Assembly: GCA_018136815.1 (NCBI GenBank)
Contig: CM030931.1
Span: 8,544,557-8,608,556 of the forward strand
Direction: 5' to 3'
From: Isochrysis galbana
Lineage: Eukaryota > Haptophyta > Isochrysidales > Isochrysidaceae
Length of the DNA: 64,000 nt
The position numbers and the translations under genes were made by a program. Every line of letters begins with the position of its first letter. Position 1 is the first letter of the stretch. Positions 33,293 to 43,873 of the stretch are shown here, piece after piece. The notes beneath the pieces are model-generated. The model worked only from the letters and a program-made list of their open reading frames with translations, had not been told where the DNA came from and did no database searches.

Positions 33293-33483
33293 CCCTAGAT
33301 GGGAAATACGGTGCTGGGGCCCGCAAATACAGCCAAATACATATGTATTTGGCCTCCGGCCAAATACATTTCAAATACATTCGAGGCCTACAACCCAGGA
33401 CGCGCTTCAAATACAGCCAAATACATATGTATTTGGCCTCTGGCCAAATACGGTGAATACGAATACGTATTTCCCATCTAGGG
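33293..33483. mobile_element. 191-bp MITE with 18-bp terminal inverted repeats and 6-bp target duplication
   Basis: Ends CCCTAGATGGGAAATACG and its reverse complement, flanked by CTTCAA at 33287-33292 and 33484-33489. The interior carries two copies of the palindromic acatatgtatttggc motif. A truncated copy in the opposite orientation lies at 56675-56808. No coding capacity. Confidence 0.9.
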
Positions 33484-33489
33484 CTTCAA

Positions 33490-34439
33490 CCCCAGCACAT
33501 CATGGTCGGCGATCGGCGATTTTCGTCGCTGATCTCCACAACGATTGCACAACGCTCGACGCCGCAGCCCAAGCATTGCCACACGGGAGAGTTGGGGTTG
33601 CTCTCGTCGATGATGCGGACGCACTTCCAAACTGGAACTGGATCGGTGCGCTTGGCGCTTGGCGCGATGAGTGCTCTGAGTCTGAGTGCGCCTTTCCGTC
33701 CTTGCACCTCAGGGTGGCTCAGGCCTGCACGCCTGTGGAGCGTGTGGGGAGTGTGTTGAAGAGGTCGGTCCATTGGGCGTGGCCGCGGTAGCGAGCGCGG
33801 GCGCGGGGCGCGGGCTCGGGTGCAGCACGATTGCCCCGTCCAGTGGCTGCGGCTGCGGTGGTTGTGGTTGTGGTGTTGTGGTTGTGGTTGCGCAGCGGCT
33901 CCAGGAACCAGGAACAATAGCAATAGCCGAGTGTCGGAGCGAAGCTCGTTTCCTCATTGGAAACGAGCCGCGGAGGCGCACCGGCGGCTAGCGCGGCGCA
34001 CGGTCCATCCGGGGAGCCCGGAACGGGCTCATCGGAAGAACGGGGAGGGCAAATGACGGGCATGAGAGATGGACGGGAGAGTGGCACGGAACGCGAACCG
34101 GAGGGTCGGAGGATGTAAGAAAGGGCGCGGCGAGCAGTTACCGCTTACTTGGGACTCGTAGGGACTCGTAGACTCGAAAGGACGACTCGGAAGACTCGGG
34201 GCTTGGGGGTACTCAGGGGCTGCAGGTCACCAACAGGCGATACAATGGCTCAAAAACCACACAAATCAACACTCTGCACTCAAACATTCACGGTGACAGG
34301 CCGGAAACATACATTAAACGAACCCCCTCTGGTGAGCAGATTCAGGAGTGCCCACCAGAAAAAGAAGAGAGAGAGAGAGAGAGCGAGGGAACGAGGGCTC
34401 GGGGGTCAAAACACAATTCGGACTCCGTTTTGGACTACA
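33490..34439. other. Intergenic, no gene recognised
   Basis: Open frames exist on both strands (for example minus 33923-33486) but show no conserved motif. There is a GT-rich microsatellite at about 33855-33895 and a (GA)n run at about 34370-34385. Confidence 0.4.
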
Positions 34440-35430
34440 GAGTAAAATCCAGTGCCCTCGCGAGTCCTGCCTCGAGTCTCGCGAGGCAGCGCCGAAGGAC
34501 GCTGAAGGAAGCGCTGCGGGACAGCGCTGAAGGACGCAGAAGGACACTGAAGGACGCTGCAAGACGCGCTGCGGGACATCGCTGACGGACAGGGGGGGGG
34601 CGCTGAGAGACACTGGGAGACGCTGAGGGACGCTGGGGAACGCTGAGGGACGCGCTGGGGGACTTTCGCGCGGGGGGTTGAGGGAAGAGAAGACGGCGCC
34701 TCAACGCGGGGACGCGGAAGAGAGCCGCCGTCTCGGCGCGCGGAGGGGGGGGAAGCGGCGGAGGAGGGGAAGGAAATCTGCGGAGGGGGGGGGAAGGGCC
34801 GCCGTCTCGGCGCGCGGAGGGGGGAAGGGCCGCCGTCTCGGCGCGCGGAGGGGGGGGGACCGCGCGGAGGGGGGGGAAGGGAACGGCGGAGGGGGGGAAC
34901 AGCGGAGGGGAAGGGGAGGAGCGGAGGGGGGGGGAGGGGAGGAGCGGAGGGGGGGAAGGGGGAGCGAAAGGGGGGGGGGGGAGAAACTGCCGAGGGGGGT
35001 GAGATCGCAACACTGACCCAATCATCCCTCACATTCAGGTATTTTTCCCGGCCTGGCCCGGGAAAATCAGGGAGTGGAGAGAGGGGAGGGAGGAGAGTTG
35101 CGGAAGGGGGGGGAACCGCGGAGGGGGGAATCACAATACTGACCCAATCCTCCCTCACATTCACGTATTTTTCCCGGCCTGGCCCGAGAAAATCAGGGAA
35201 TGGAGAGAGGGGAAGGAGGACTGCAGAGGGGGGGTGAAAACACAGTACTGACCCAACTTTCCCTCACATTCACGTGTCTTTCCCGGCTTGCCCCGGGAAA
35301 CGCATGGAATAGAGAAGGGAAACGCAGAGAATGGAGAGAGGGGGGAGGGGAACTGCAGAGGGGGGATGGAACTGCAGAAGGGGGAGGGAACTGCAGAAGG
35401 GGAGGGAACTGCAGAAGGGGGGGGGGCAGT
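34440..35430 (+). repeat. Purine-rich strand-asymmetric tract with tandem 115-120-bp units
   Basis: First come short repeats of gaaggacgctg type (34475-34670), then an almost continuous G/A strand (34675-34995) with units such as ggcgcgcggaggggggg. Then come three units of about 115-120 bp, each with ctgacccaa...ccctcacattca and ttcccggc (at about 35013, 35138 and 35250). Long proline-rich ORFs on the minus strand are artefacts of this composition. Confidence 0.8.
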
Positions 35431-36309
35431 TCTGTTACCTGCATCTCTTACCTTAAACGCGTGGACAATTACCGTAACGGTAAAAATAAAACTCAAATCT
35501 TCGAATTTCGAGACGAAAATCGGCGAACCAGGACTGGAGCCCACGGAGAATCCGAATCGGCACGCCTTGCGTGACCACGACGAACATAGAAGACGATATA
35601 TAACGAAGAAGGAGCGCGCTCATGCCGAAATATTCACGCCGAGAGGCCTGAATACAACACCGAGGCACTCGACAATGATAACAGGTGGAGGGGGAAGTTG
35701 TTGTCGTTGTCGTCCTCCGAGTCCGAGACGATGACGCGGGGGGCTTGCGCCGCAGAGCGCGAGGCGCGCGCGGGGCGGGGTTGCGGGGTTGGGGTAGTTG
35801 GTGATCGAGCTCATGATGGATAGATGATGGGGTTTGTTTGGTACTATATTAACTACAGTACTTTAGCACCAAAGACCAAAGAGCCCGAAATGCACTACTA
35901 CTATGTAACATAGTAGCACCGGTGCGCTACTACTATATAACAAACATAGTAGCAATTTTCCACTACTAGGTTCGACTGTAGTAGACCAAATCTCAACCTA
36001 TTCACTATTCACAGCCTTAGGGCAGGATCCGTCCGGGTGTCCGGGTGGAGGAAGAGCCTGTCGATAATCGATTTTCTTTCGTCGTACCCGGCGGTTGGGG
36101 GTGCCTGGCTAGCCTCGCTGGCCTAGCAGGGAAACACGTGTTTACCGTGTTTCTACAAAAGCCAAACACAGCCGTGTTTTTAGGGCCCGGCCAAAATCCA
36201 AAATACAAAATATGTAATTATTTAGGAACATATTTGGGCCAGTTTTTGTGAGCGAGCTATTTTTACCTATTTCTACATATTTGGGCGAGTCAGAGCCCCC
36301 CCCCCCCCG
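35431..36309. other. Intergenic with a repeat shared with 53.5 kb
   Basis: About 35480-35560 (aaaactcaaatcttcgaatttcgagac...cggcgaaccaggact) resembles 53465-53545. There are short palindromic cactacta/tagtagca motifs around 35890-35970. No gene seen. Confidence 0.4.
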
Positions 36310-36621
36310 CCGCCCAGCCTCCACACTCCGAACCAGGCCTTAGGTAGGGCACCAGGGCCGGACCCCTGAAACCGAAGACCAAGGAATGAAGGGGGGCAGG
36401 GAAAGAGGTGGAGGGAGGGAATTTAAGGGCGGTGTGAGTAGAGAGGGGATACCCAGGCAATGGTAGGTGTGTAGCCCAGAATCTTCAGATGTTTTTTTTT
36501 AGATTCTGCCTAATATACCCATTTCCAGTAGCATATCCTAAGATCTCGCGATAAAACCTCAATCTTGACTTAGTGAATTTTCACCCTTAGAAGTTAAAAT
36601 AAGCCCTGTTTGACCGCCCTA
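36310..36621 (+). repeat. Dispersed repeats: hairpin/T-tract element and TAGGGCGG-type terminus
   Basis: 36310-36500 is the third copy of the repeat ending tagcccagaatcttcagatg plus Ts. Directly after it, about 36510-36621 is the copy of the terminus found at 4790-4888, ending ccgcccta. Confidence 0.6.
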
Positions 36622-36965
36622 CAAAACCAGCCGTTTTAAACGATTTTTTCTGTTTTTCTTGGGCTGTTGGACTGTTTTTCACATGTAGGGTGACCGGGGA
36701 GGGGGTGTCTGCGATCTACGATGGAGTGAGAGTGAGGGGGTCACGAGGCCCGATGCCCCCATTGACCATTGACCCCCACTTAACACTTAATATAAAAGTA
36801 TGTTGACGCTAACTAATAACTAACTATACCCTAATATTTGTTAGCCAAAGAAGTTAACCAGGCTCTAGGTACCCAGAAGTAGAGCGCACACACATATCGT
36901 GAAGCAAGGGGCAAGGGGCGACGAGCAGCAGACAGCAGACGGCGTCGTTCCACGATTCTGAATGG

Positions 36966-37460
36966 ATGAGGGTTAGAAGTTATAGTGGTATCGCCGGCTC
37001 ATCTTGGACAGAAACGAGGGGCGGGCGGGCGGCGCTGCGGCGCCATTGGCGTCGAGCCTCGTCTGCCTGGATGGCTTGGCGGGAGGGGGCGGGTACCGGC
37101 TGCGCTCGTCACACCGTATCGGAGGCGGCTGACCACAGCAAGTTAGTTCTAACGCAGTCACCAGTGCTGCTGCCATGGGGCGATGTGCGCACGCCGCAGC
37201 CGCGTGAGCCAGTCCCCCAGCTAACGCAGCTTGCCCTCGACTGCATGGCTCGAAGACCAGAGCTTATCGTCGACCTCAGCGGCACAGACGAGCACCTGGC
37301 CGTCGGTCTGCTCGGCCGCATCATGCGCGCTGGCCGGCTGGACTTTCGCCTAGCATGCGTCTTCAGGAATGCAGGGCATGAGGCCATCCGTGAAGCCATC
37401 GATGCTCTGGATCTCATTGCTGCTGTTCCAACGCACAACACATTGACACGCCATAGGTGA
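36966..37460 (+). CDS. Hypothetical protein, weak STAS-like C-terminus
   Basis: A 164-codon ORF. The N-terminal third is Arg-rich and may be non-coding, because a good acceptor (ttctaacgcag) sits at about 37159. The C-terminal part (LTQLALDCMARRPELIVDLS, GLLGRIMRAGRLDFRLACVF) has the alternation of a small alpha/beta domain. It resembles STAS domains in having a VDLSG strand followed by helix and strand, but I cannot confirm the family. It ends at TGA 37458-37460. It may be one exon of a longer gene or a relic among repeats. Confidence 0.3.
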   Translation: MRVRSYSGIAGSSWTETRGGRAALRRHWRRASSAWMAWREGAGTGCARHTVSEAADHSKLVLTQSPVLLPWGDVRTPQPREPVPQLTQLALDCMARRPELIVDLSGTDEHLAVGLLGRIMRAGRLDFRLACVFRNAGHEAIREAIDALDLIAAVPTHNTLTRHR

Positions 37461-37804
37461 TAGGGGCTCTTTTTAGAGCGCCAGGCTCCTTCGCGCGTGT
37501 TGTAGATAACAATTGGGTCAGGTATGTGTACGTGTCTGGTAAGAGGGTAGGGTGTCAGGATATCTTCACCACACATCATGCTCACACTCAAATATAACGA
37601 GGGGTGGAGAATTCGGTGGTGAACGCAAAATTTACGCTAGAGATCTGGTAGAAAATAATGAATTAACCAATCGAAAACAAAACCCTTGAAGGTTCAGGCT
37701 ACTACTGCTAGCTCCGGGGGACCCACCGCACTCACGGTGCTGCCTTACGCAAAGGTCCAAGGTGAAGGTGAAGGTCGAGAGGCTGCAACCTCAGGTTTGG
37801 TTGT
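37461..37804. other. Intergenic, no gene seen
   Basis: No coding support. Confidence 0.4.
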
Positions 37805-38870
37805 TTTTGTGACAAAAAAATCTTCTTAAAATTCCCCGCTACATGTGCGGCGTGAGGCAGAGTGCTATTGAATCTCCCTACTACCCAACCTTAACCCCCG
37901 TCAACCCCCTTCCCCTTCCCCAGTTCTCTCTTTAGCGGAGAAGCAGGTTCCAGCGGAGAAGCAGGTTCCGGGGAGGGGGAGGCCGCGCGCGCTGCTTCGG
38001 CCGGGAGTCGGAGAGAAGGGGGCGGGAGACGGTGGCTCCTCCTTTGCTCTAACTTGGGCTCGCGTTTCCCTTCCTCATATCTCGTAAGATCTTCCTTGAC
38101 ATTTGCTGAGGTTCTTACTAGAGAGGTTTTTTAGCTACCCTAGGTAATGTGTCGTAAGTCGTAAGTCCAAGCCTCTCGCCGCCTGCAAGAGGTCCTTCGA
38201 TGTTTCTAGGTTGAAATCTTTGTCCACCGTGTAAAGGGGGCTTATCATCTTCCGAATATGTTTGTTGCTTGGGGCGTGTAGCCCCATCTTCTCTCGTTGT
38301 TTTTTTAGCCTTTGAAAGACACCGACCATCGCCGTTACTAATAGGTGGTATCTCGCAAAAATTGCTTTTAAGATCGACCTAACGGACCTACCGTCCGCGT
38401 TGCCATACTGAACGTTGTAAAAGTCCGTTAAGATATATCTCCACGCCAGGATACCTAAGTGTCCCGAGGAGTAAGGGTGAGGTCTGTCTACTTGGTAACA
38501 AAAAAGACGTTGGGCTGCTTCCGAGCCCGGCCTAAGCTCCTAAGGTCAATCCCTAAAAGACCTTCTATGAATTCGAAGATGGGCTCCGTCGCGATGCATA
38601 GGGCTATATGGGTGGAGCTCTCGGGGGCTATACCGCAAAAGCGGCATGTCGGATCGTCTGCGAATCTATTCGCCGTGGCTATTCTCCTATGTAGAATGTG
38701 CTTGAAGTGCATATACGAGTCCCTTGGAGTTAGAAAGTTGTACTTGTATAGCTGCGATATTTGTTCCCATTTTCCGGAGAGGACCGGTAGTCTTTTTTCC
38801 CATCTCAAAGTGGATTTCTGCTTCTTCGTTTTTCTCATTGTCCGCGAAATGTCTGGACGTCTTCATGCGT
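37805..38870 (-). mobile_element. LINE-like retrotransposon, ORF2 C-terminal fragment and 3' UTR
   Basis: The minus frame at 38838-38488 contains KWEQISQLYKYNFLTPRDSY, HRRIATANRF, then CRFCGIAPESSTHIALC. This is the zinc-binding domain that follows LINE-type RT (CxxC...HxxxxC). After a break, WRYILTDFYNVQYGNADG (about 38440-38385) and a frame from 38329 to the stop at 38135 (VFQRLKKQREKMGLHAPSNK ... YTVDKDFNLE) give the ORF end. The 3' UTR down to about 37815 is an inverted copy of 12245-12540. Its upstream portion seems displaced by a gypsy fragment at 38871-39446. Confidence 0.7.
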
Positions 38871-39446
38871 CTCATCGTATCTCGTTATGGAGTCCCTCGC
38901 CAACAGCGAACCGACGCAGGCTCGCATCTTTGCTTTCGATTAGTTGACCTAATTCTCAAAGCGACCGGCACGGACTTGAGCACTACTGAAGCCTATCGCC
39001 ACGAAGGCGTAGGGCTAGTGGAAAGAGCTCAACAAACTCTCCTCACGATGACTCGAGTCTCCAATGAAGGCGGCGCCCATTGGGTCGATCGCCTTCCCTT
39101 TCTTCTCATGTCTATGCGAGCGACCGCCGGTCGCGTCGTACCCAAGTCACCCGCGGCTATCTTGTTTGGTCGGGAGCTTCGTCTTCCAGCTCAACTTGCT
39201 GACCCTGCTCCTGTTCTCGAGTTGCTTCCATCTAGGCCTCCGTCCGATGCCGTCACTTACGCCACCGAGCTCAATAAGAAGCTTCTCGAGTCGTGGCGGT
39301 CTGCCCTCGAAAGTACTCAAGAAGCCCAACGTGAATCGATGCGCTCCGCCTCTCAAAAGTCTAAACTCGGTGTCACATTCAAACCAGGAGACAGAGTTTG
39401 TCGTCGAATCCCTGGCCACGCCCTCGCAGGCAATCTCCAAGAGTGA
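38871..39446 (+). pseudogene. Ty3/gypsy integrase fragment
   Basis: The frame reads IVSRYGVPRQQRTDAGSHLC (a DxGS active-site-like stretch), VGLVERAQQTLLTMTRV, then LPFLLMSMRAT...SPAAILFGRELRLPAQ, typical of the integrase catalytic core's second half. FKPGDRVCRRIPG begins the C-terminal chromatin/DNA-binding module. It has no start, RT or LTR, so it is a relic. A related fragment lies at 53760-54310 (shared FGRELRLPAQL). Confidence 0.8.
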
Positions 39447-39449
39447 GAT

Positions 39450-39615
39450 CAGCCTTGCTCTGACACTCATGGATATGTGGTTCTCCCATGACATTGAGCT
39501 TTACTAAGTGGTAGTCGCTACCCCATCGCAAATTGTATCTATGTTCTTTGTCCACTAGAATGTGCCCTAAATCGTGTGCGTCCGGGTCTTCCTTGGGGGC
39601 TAGCTCATGTCTCAT
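39450..39615 (-). mobile_element. Probable upstream piece of the same LINE-like copy
   Basis: The minus frame MRHELAPKEDPDAHDLGHIL, then LRWGSDYHLVKLNVMGEPHI, has coding character, the same orientation as the LINE piece at 37805-38870, and abuts the gypsy fragment. I infer it is the displaced 5' flank of that LINE; no domain is recognisable. Confidence 0.35.
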
Positions 39616-41276
39616 GTTCTCCCGGAGCTAGAGGAGGAGACACCGCCTTCTTTCTAAGAAGATCTAATAAAATAATTAATGTTATATCCTAGCCAACCCC
39701 ACTAGCCACTAGCCACTAGCCACTACAATAACTGTCTGTAAAGACTCAGTGGCTCTCCACGGAGGAGCTGCACGCGCTCCACCTGGCCTTGAGCGACCCG
39801 CGCGTCCGGTGCCATTACCGGACGCTGCTGCTTCCCGAGGACGTCGACCTGCTCGAGTCGTCGTCGTCGTCGGCGACGGCGGCGGTGCTGTGCCTTTGCT
39901 CAGTCGGCCGCGGCGGGGCTGCTTGGCGCGGGGTCGCGCGAGGAGCGTGTGTGCGCTCGCTCGGTCGCAGGCTGCACTCGCTGCGCAAGCCTCCCACGGT
40001 GCGCGTGGTGGTGGACGCGCGTGCTCTGGGGCTTGGGAGCGCGTCGCGCGCGATTGGCGTCGAGTCGCCCGATGGCGCAGGAGGAAAAGGGGAGAACTAG
40101 ATCATCGGGGACAGGCTCTCACGCCGCCTCCCCCTGAAACCTGAAAACCCCGTGATCCGAGCCCCGAAGTAGCGCACGAGGGACGCGCCGCAAGGCAGGA
40201 GAAGGGGGTGATGAGGGAGCGGGCGTTGCTGCAAGCTAGGGAGTCAGGGCCGCGCGCGGAGCGAGAATGTTAAGAGGTTTTTTACCCCTTGGCGGCCCCT
40301 CTGCTCGCGCCTGTTGGCTTTCCTGTGCCTCTTGGAGTCCTGGGGTCCTCACGTCCCCACGTCCCACGTGGTATCTATGTATCTATCTGCCTGCCGACCC
40401 GGGGGGCAGAAGAGAGGTTGGATCAATAGGCTGGCTACCGAGGGCCAGGGCGCGCGAACGAGGCGTGCTTGTCAAGAAAGGTTTGGGTTAGTGCGGCAAT
40501 AGAGGTATTGGGCGCCCGAGCTGCATGTGGCCTACGACGGCATGTCGGGAGAGCTAGGCGGTTCCTCCTCCTCCCCCACGGCAGGGGAGGTGTGGAGAGA
40601 GGCAGAAGCTTGTGCTCCCAGTGGAATAACCAAGTAGTAGTATAAACTTGAGGAATCACGTTGCAAGGTGGGTGGGCATGCATGTGCGATACAACCATAA
40701 TATGGAAAGATGAAAAAACGGGGCAATCTAACCGATGCCCGGCTTCACTACCTCTTCCAAGACAATATTTCAAGGCACAAGACGACCATTGTCCCTACCT
40801 GATGGTGCCCGACACATTTTAATGTGCACGAGGACGGTGCAGCGCGAATAGGCATCGAGCCTGCGCGAGACATTCCACGAGAGAAGCAAGAGGATGCGAG
40901 ATGAGCATCGTTGATGTTCAGGACCTCGAAAATTGACGAGTGCACGGATGATGGGATTTTGGCTGCTGTCCATGTCGAATATATGCCAATCGAGCCGAAG
41001 TATCAATGTACACCCTGTGGCGAAAGCGAGGCTGAGGGGAAGTCTGCACGTACAATAGTTACAGCAAATAGACTTCCGCCTGCTTGAGAGGCTACCGGCA
41101 AGGTGCGTGCACGAACAATCCTCGAGGAGGGGGCGGATGGGCTCCGATCACAACATGCGCTACACCCTTGTGTTGGGCTTGACCAACCTTGGCAGCGCCG
41201 GTGGTGAGCATATCTCGCGCACATCCAAAAGCTGCCAACAGCGTGCTCGTCATGAGTGGCTCCTCGGACAGAGAAT
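39616..41276. other. Intergenic; possible gene remnant near 39735-40100
   Basis: A plus frame about 39733-40100 reads TQWLSTEELHALHLALSDPR then CHYRTLLLPEDVDLLESS. It lacks an ATG and follows a stop, so it may be a relic exon. The remainder shows no coding support. Confidence 0.35.
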
Positions 41277-42842
41277 TTATTTAGTAGTAGATAATTTTGG
41301 AGGTGCGATCGCAGGGCTTTCGTCTGTCGTGGACGCGCTGCTGCATGCAGTCTCAGACCGGCCAGCCATGGCCGGTATTCTCCTGGCCCCAGGTGAGTTT
41401 AGCTCGCTGTGAATAGGCAGCATGGCATCTAGTCTGCTGTCTGGCACTATCGCCTTTTCTCCCGTCCCCCGCAGCGAGGCTGGCCGGCGACGGCCGCTTC
41501 CGAGACTAGGCCTCCTCCGATGCCGGTCGCCCACCGACCGCACTTGTATTTCAATCGTGTCGCAGAAGCTTCCCAAGGGATGATCGGCGAAGTCCATGCC
41601 GAAGGGCTCGACCAATACTGAACCCAATACGATCAACATGTTGACGATAAGCATCATTGTCGCCATGAGCACCGGTAAGGTCCACTTCAAGTAGCCGGCC
41701 CATGAGAGCGGCAGCAGCGTGAAGTAGGCAAAAACAAATAACGCGATGAATCCGTCATACGAGTGCGGTAGGCCGGTGGCACGCACACGGATGGCGCCCC
41801 CGATGGAGACTGCAAGCTCGGTGATTGCTTGATCAAGGGCTAGGAAGGCTGCGGATCTTGCGGGATCGGAGCGCGAGATTGTAACTCCCTCCTCTGTGCT
41901 GAACGACTCTGCAATGGCAGCTCGCAGCACGTCGAGCGCGTAATAGGGCTGCCACCCACGAAAGGCTGTCATGTCTTCCAGCTCATCGAAATCGAGCACG
42001 CCGCGCTCAACGAGCGCGCCCCCCGCCTCATCCTCATGAGCGAGGCAGTTCCCTCGGAGTTGCGCTTTGCACGCACAGGCAAAGACGATGACGAAGTTCG
42101 AAAGCCGCTCCGATAAGTCTGGATCAGCGATCCACCGCTTATTCTTCTGGGCCAGCTCGATGGCCCCAAAGATGAGCCGCCCCCAGAGCACGCGACCTTC
42201 CCACCAGCGGTCATAACAACGGTTCGTGCGGAAAACTAGCGCAAACGCGAGCAGCTGACCAATCAGCCAATGTGCCTTGTCACCTTGAGAGATCCAATCC
42301 AGCCAAGAACTCGCAAAGCACTCCGGCTCGTTTTGCCACCCCAACCATCCAAGCTCATTGATGCTCTCCTCACGCAGCGCGGCGCACGCGTCGCTACTCT
42401 CCGCTGCTGAGTGCTCAAGCTGTGTCACAATAAGGATGCAGCAGATGGACCATAGGATGACTGCAGAAAGCGACCAGATAAAGAGTTGCCTGTAGAGCCA
42501 AAGCATCGAGCAAATTGAGTAGATCGTGGTGGTTCTCTTCTTGTGCATCGAGTGCCGGATCACGTTGTTGTTTTTGGTGGTGGACGCCAGCAGCTTCATC
42601 TTCTCGGAGGGTCTGCCGCCACGCCCACTGAGCGAGAGGGAGACCTTAGAGATCTCTGGCTCGAGCTCGAGGCCGGCACCTATGGTGTCTCGCAGCTTCA
42701 GGCTACGTAGTGACAAATTGTGTCGCGAGGGCTCGTTGAAGGAGGGCGGGCAAGGCGGCGCAGTCATTGGCCTATCTCGCTGCTCCTCAGAGCCCTCAGC
42801 GTCCGTCTGGTGCAAGGAAGTGGGCTGCTGACTCGCCACCAT
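41277..42842 (-). CDS. Bestrophin-family anion channel 2
   Basis: A single-exon frame of 521 residues from ATG 42842 (context cggccATGG). The frame is open a further 166 codons upstream, but that part is low-complexity Ser/Pro from a purine-rich tract, so I prefer this start. Family marks: an N-terminal membrane segment (IWSLSAVILWSICCILIV), then LLAFALVFRTNRCYDRWWEG and RVLWGRLIFGAIE, the bestrophin pore-neighbouring signature. Later come ATGLPHSYDGFIALFVFAYF, TLLPLSWAGYLKW, and VLVEPFGMDFADHPLGSF(CDTIEIQV), where VEPFG marks the post-TM4 motif. The disordered C-terminus is Arg/Ser-rich. No clear plastid leader is visible, so it may act in a different membrane from the first bestrophin. It shares only family-level similarity with the gene at 30861-32434, so it is not a recent duplicate. 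Confidence 0.88.
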   Translation of the reverse strand: MVASQQPTSLHQTDAEGSEEQRDRPMTAPPCPPSFNEPSRHNLSLRSLKLRDTIGAGLELEPEISKVSLSLSGRGGRPSEKMKLLASTTKNNNVIRHSMHKKRTTTIYSICSMLWLYRQLFIWSLSAVILWSICCILIVTQLEHSAAESSDACAALREESINELGWLGWQNEPECFASSWLDWISQGDKAHWLIGQLLAFALVFRTNRCYDRWWEGRVLWGRLIFGAIELAQKNKRWIADPDLSERLSNFVIVFACACKAQLRGNCLAHEDEAGGALVERGVLDFDELEDMTAFRGWQPYYALDVLRAAIAESFSTEEGVTISRSDPARSAAFLALDQAITELAVSIGGAIRVRATGLPHSYDGFIALFVFAYFTLLPLSWAGYLKWTLPVLMATMMLIVNMLIVLGSVLVEPFGMDFADHPLGSFCDTIEIQVRSVGDRHRRRPSLGSGRRRPASLRGTGEKAIVPDSRLDAMLPIHSELNSPGARRIPAMAGRSETACSSASTTDESPAIAPPKLSTTK

Positions 42843-43873
42843 GGCCGATCGACTGGGGGTTGAGGGTGGGGTTGGGTGAGGGCAAGAGGCGCGAGGCAAT
42901 CCAGAAGTCTGGCGAAGGGGGAAGAGGATGAGAGCGTGAGACAAAAGAGGAGAGAGAAGGGAGAGCGCAGCACACTCTCTCGCCCAGCGAGAGAGAGTGC
43001 GCGAGGAAGAGGGAGAGGTAAGAGAGGAGAAGGAAAGAGCGAGAGCGGGAGCGCGAGAAGAAGAGGAGACAAGAGGGGAAGGGCAAGCCGAGAGATGGGA
43101 CGAGACGAGGATGGAGGAGGCGAGGAAGTGGTGGGGGATGGCTCGCCGCCAGAAAGGGGGTGGTGGGGAGGAGAGGCGGGGGGGAGGGGGGGGGGGAGAG
43201 GAGAGAGAGGGGGCAGAGGGGGAAGAGAGAGAGAGAGAAAGAAGAGAGAAGAGACGTCTTTTAATAGATATACGGAAGGAGGTATGAAGGAAGAGAGAGT
43301 AGAAGGGGAGCGAGGGGGCTCGACCGGATGATGATGGCATTTCGGAAGTCAGTAGCTCTAGGGCTCTAGTGTGTACGAAGTACTCTATATTCCTACTGTT
43401 TGATACAATACGTGGTTGATTGTGAGCGGAGAGAGACGGCGGGCGAGCCTCCTCCGAAAAAAAAATACGGCGCGCGCATGCCTTGCATGCGGATAGCAGC
43501 GGTCGCAGGCAGTGCTCGAGTGGAGGTACAAGGAAAGGAAAGTAGGTGGTAAACCAAAGAAGGCGCGTTCACTTTTTCAGGCGGAGAGGCGGGGTGAGCA
43601 AAGTACTCCTACGGCCGTGAGTTGGGTGTGTTCGCGGCACACAGCGGCGCGGGGTGGCGTTCCGTTCCTTTGAGTTGAGCGCCGAGGAAAATTTCCAAGG
43701 TTGGTCTTAGACAGTGAACTTTAGTTTACGCAAGTGAACGCCAACGGAGCAGCGACGCGCGAAGACCGGAGGAAAGAAAGAAGGTAGCAGGTAGCCCCCC
43801 CCGCGGGGGAGGAGGGAGGCGCCGCTTCGCCCTTTCCTCGCCGCCGCGCGCCGCTAGCCTTGCCCCAACCAAC
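42843..43873. other. Purine-rich upstream region and intergenic sequence
   Basis: 42840-43290 is almost all purine on the plus strand (gagagaga, gggaggag), forming the 5' region of the bestrophin gene. 43291-43873 shows no coding support. Confidence 0.5.

Noticed and set aside
33486..33923. Minus ORF with VWQCLGCGVER as a BED zinc finger
   Set aside because: The spacing and the following His/Cys ligands of a BED finger are absent, and the composition elsewhere is repeat-like.
34406..35164. 252-codon proline-rich minus ORF
   Set aside because: Falls in the strand-asymmetric purine tract with tandem units. Several frames are open at once and no motif is present.
42843..43340. N-terminal extension of bestrophin 2 by 166 residues
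   Set aside because: The extension is low-complexity Ser/Pro/Leu from a GA-rich tract. ATG 42842 starts the first sequence with normal composition.
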